The position numbers and the translations under genes are program-made. 64,000 bases of DNA from Gracilaria domingensis (lineage: Eukaryota; Rhodophyta; Florideophyceae; Gracilariales; Gracilariaceae). The stretch lies in assembly GCA_022539475.1 (NCBI GenBank), contig VCMS01000198.1, positions 103,182 to 167,181 on the forward strand. Direction: 5' to 3'. Shown here piece after piece: positions 63,364 to 64,000 of this stretch; the stretch's first letter is position 1, and each line of letters opens with the position of its first letter. Below the pieces are notes generated by a model. That model saw only the letters and a list, made by a program, of their open reading frames with translations. It made no database searches and was not told the DNA's origin.

Positions 63364-64000
63364 ATGCGCTTCTTCGCGCTGCTGGGCGTCTTGGCGCTTT
63401 GCCATCTGGCCGCCGCCGACATTCTTTGGGATACATGTGAGGGAGAGGCTGATTTCCCTGATATCAAGGAAGGAAACTTCTTCAATCTCTGCATCCAAGA
63501 CCACGAGTTTGTTGACGAGAAATGGCAGTGGACGCTTACCAAGTCAACCATTTCCAACACCGTCTTCGATGGCTGCCTCTTCGAAAACACTCGTGAGAAG
63601 ACCAGTAACTTCACGGAGGCTACTTGGAACACCGTTGTTTTCAAAGACTGCGAGTTCAATAGCCAGACTGAGAATGGCATGATCTTCGATAACACCGTCA
63701 TGAACAACGTGGAGTTTGTGGGCTGCACTTTCCATAGAAGCGCCGATATACATTTCACCAAGTTTTCGTTCAACACAATGTCACATTTGTGGACTGCAAG
63801 TTTCAGTCTGATACCAACTTTACTCTCGGTGAGATCAACGGTATGACCGTGCAAGATTCTAGTATCAAGCGCCGTCCATCCGCCACCACCCCGTCTGGAA
63901 ACGATGCCTTCCGCATGAGGCAGGTCACGGTTCGCGATTTGCTCATCAAGGATTCGCAATTCATTAACCCTATTCGTTTTGAGGGTGTCGCGGGAGCTGA
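63364..64000 (+). CDS. secreted pentapeptide-like protein, partial, frame break
   Basis: Starts at ATG 63364 with a signal peptide (MRFFALLGVLALCHLAAAD). The mature part has a repeating five-residue beta-helix pattern with Phe and Cys at regular places: TVFDGCLFEN, TVVFKDCEFN, VEFVGCTFHR. At about 63772-63780 the frame is broken; the pattern resumes at once in another frame (NVTFVDCKFQSDTNF...) and runs to the window end, open. One missing base restores it, so this is either a recent frameshift, a sequence error or (less likely) a non-consensus 104-nt intron 63697-63800. The original frame would stop at 63846. Likely a secreted right-handed beta-helix protein; no enzymatic motif visible. The 3' end lies outside the window. 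Confidence 0.7.

Overview
This is eukaryotic nuclear DNA. Genes are compact and almost intron-free: the only clear GT-AG intron is 106 nt long, in the ABC transporter gene. Genes lie on both strands, and a single 5S rRNA gene and a tRNA-Ser(AGA) gene are dispersed among them. The gene content (alpha-glucan phosphorylase, carotenoid cleavage oxygenase, a plant-like HEAT-repeat protein) and the LTR-retrotransposon load fit a red alga best. That assignment is an inference (about 0.55) because no lineage-diagnostic gene is present.

Left part (1 to about 24 kb) is transposon territory. It starts with a purine-rich tract and nested inverted repeats (to 1.94 kb), followed by a decayed Ty3/gypsy Gag relic (3.3-4.8 kb). 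Next is a Ty1/copia element (5234-20349; 222-bp LTRs; TSD TCTCT) into whose integrase an intact chromodomain Ty3/gypsy element has inserted (7268-17788; 555-bp LTRs; TSD AGCTC). Removing the gypsy element and one TSD copy restores the copia frame and the D-35-E spacing exactly. LTR divergence (4/222 versus 3/555) agrees with the nesting order. The gypsy element carries Gag, a -1-frame Pol with a chromodomain and, unusually, a 580-codon ORF on the opposite strand between pol and the 3' LTR. Beside the nest lies a broken gene with an HADNCGGQNKNR motif, probably transposon-derived. A 33-bp inverted motif brackets the whole nest.

Middle and right part (24-64 kb) is the host gene region. In order: carotenoid oxygenase (-), HEAT-repeat protein (-), glycogen/alpha-glucan phosphorylase (-), two-exon ABCB transporter (-), 5S rRNA (+), Gln-rich protein (+), tRNA-Ser (-), a gene relic (-), secreted glycoprotein (+), a DEP-domain/methylglyoxal-synthase fusion (+), coiled-coil protein with a CM1/centrosomin-like motif (-), beta-propeller-like protein (+), convergent pair of small heat-shock proteins, DUF202-type membrane protein (+), Lys/Arg/Ser-rich protein with an apparent frame break (+), NAD(P)-binding Rossmann protein (-), and a secreted pentapeptide-like protein (+) that runs off the end. 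Two strikingly GC-rich islands (about 56.2-58.3 and 62.3-63.2 kb) contrast with the surrounding DNA.

The observations most worth following are the DEP-methylglyoxal synthase fusion and the antisense ORF inside an apparently young chromovirus. After those come the CM1-like motif, the YVDD-to-YVHD change in the copia reverse transcriptase, and the many perfect or near-perfect hairpins between genes.
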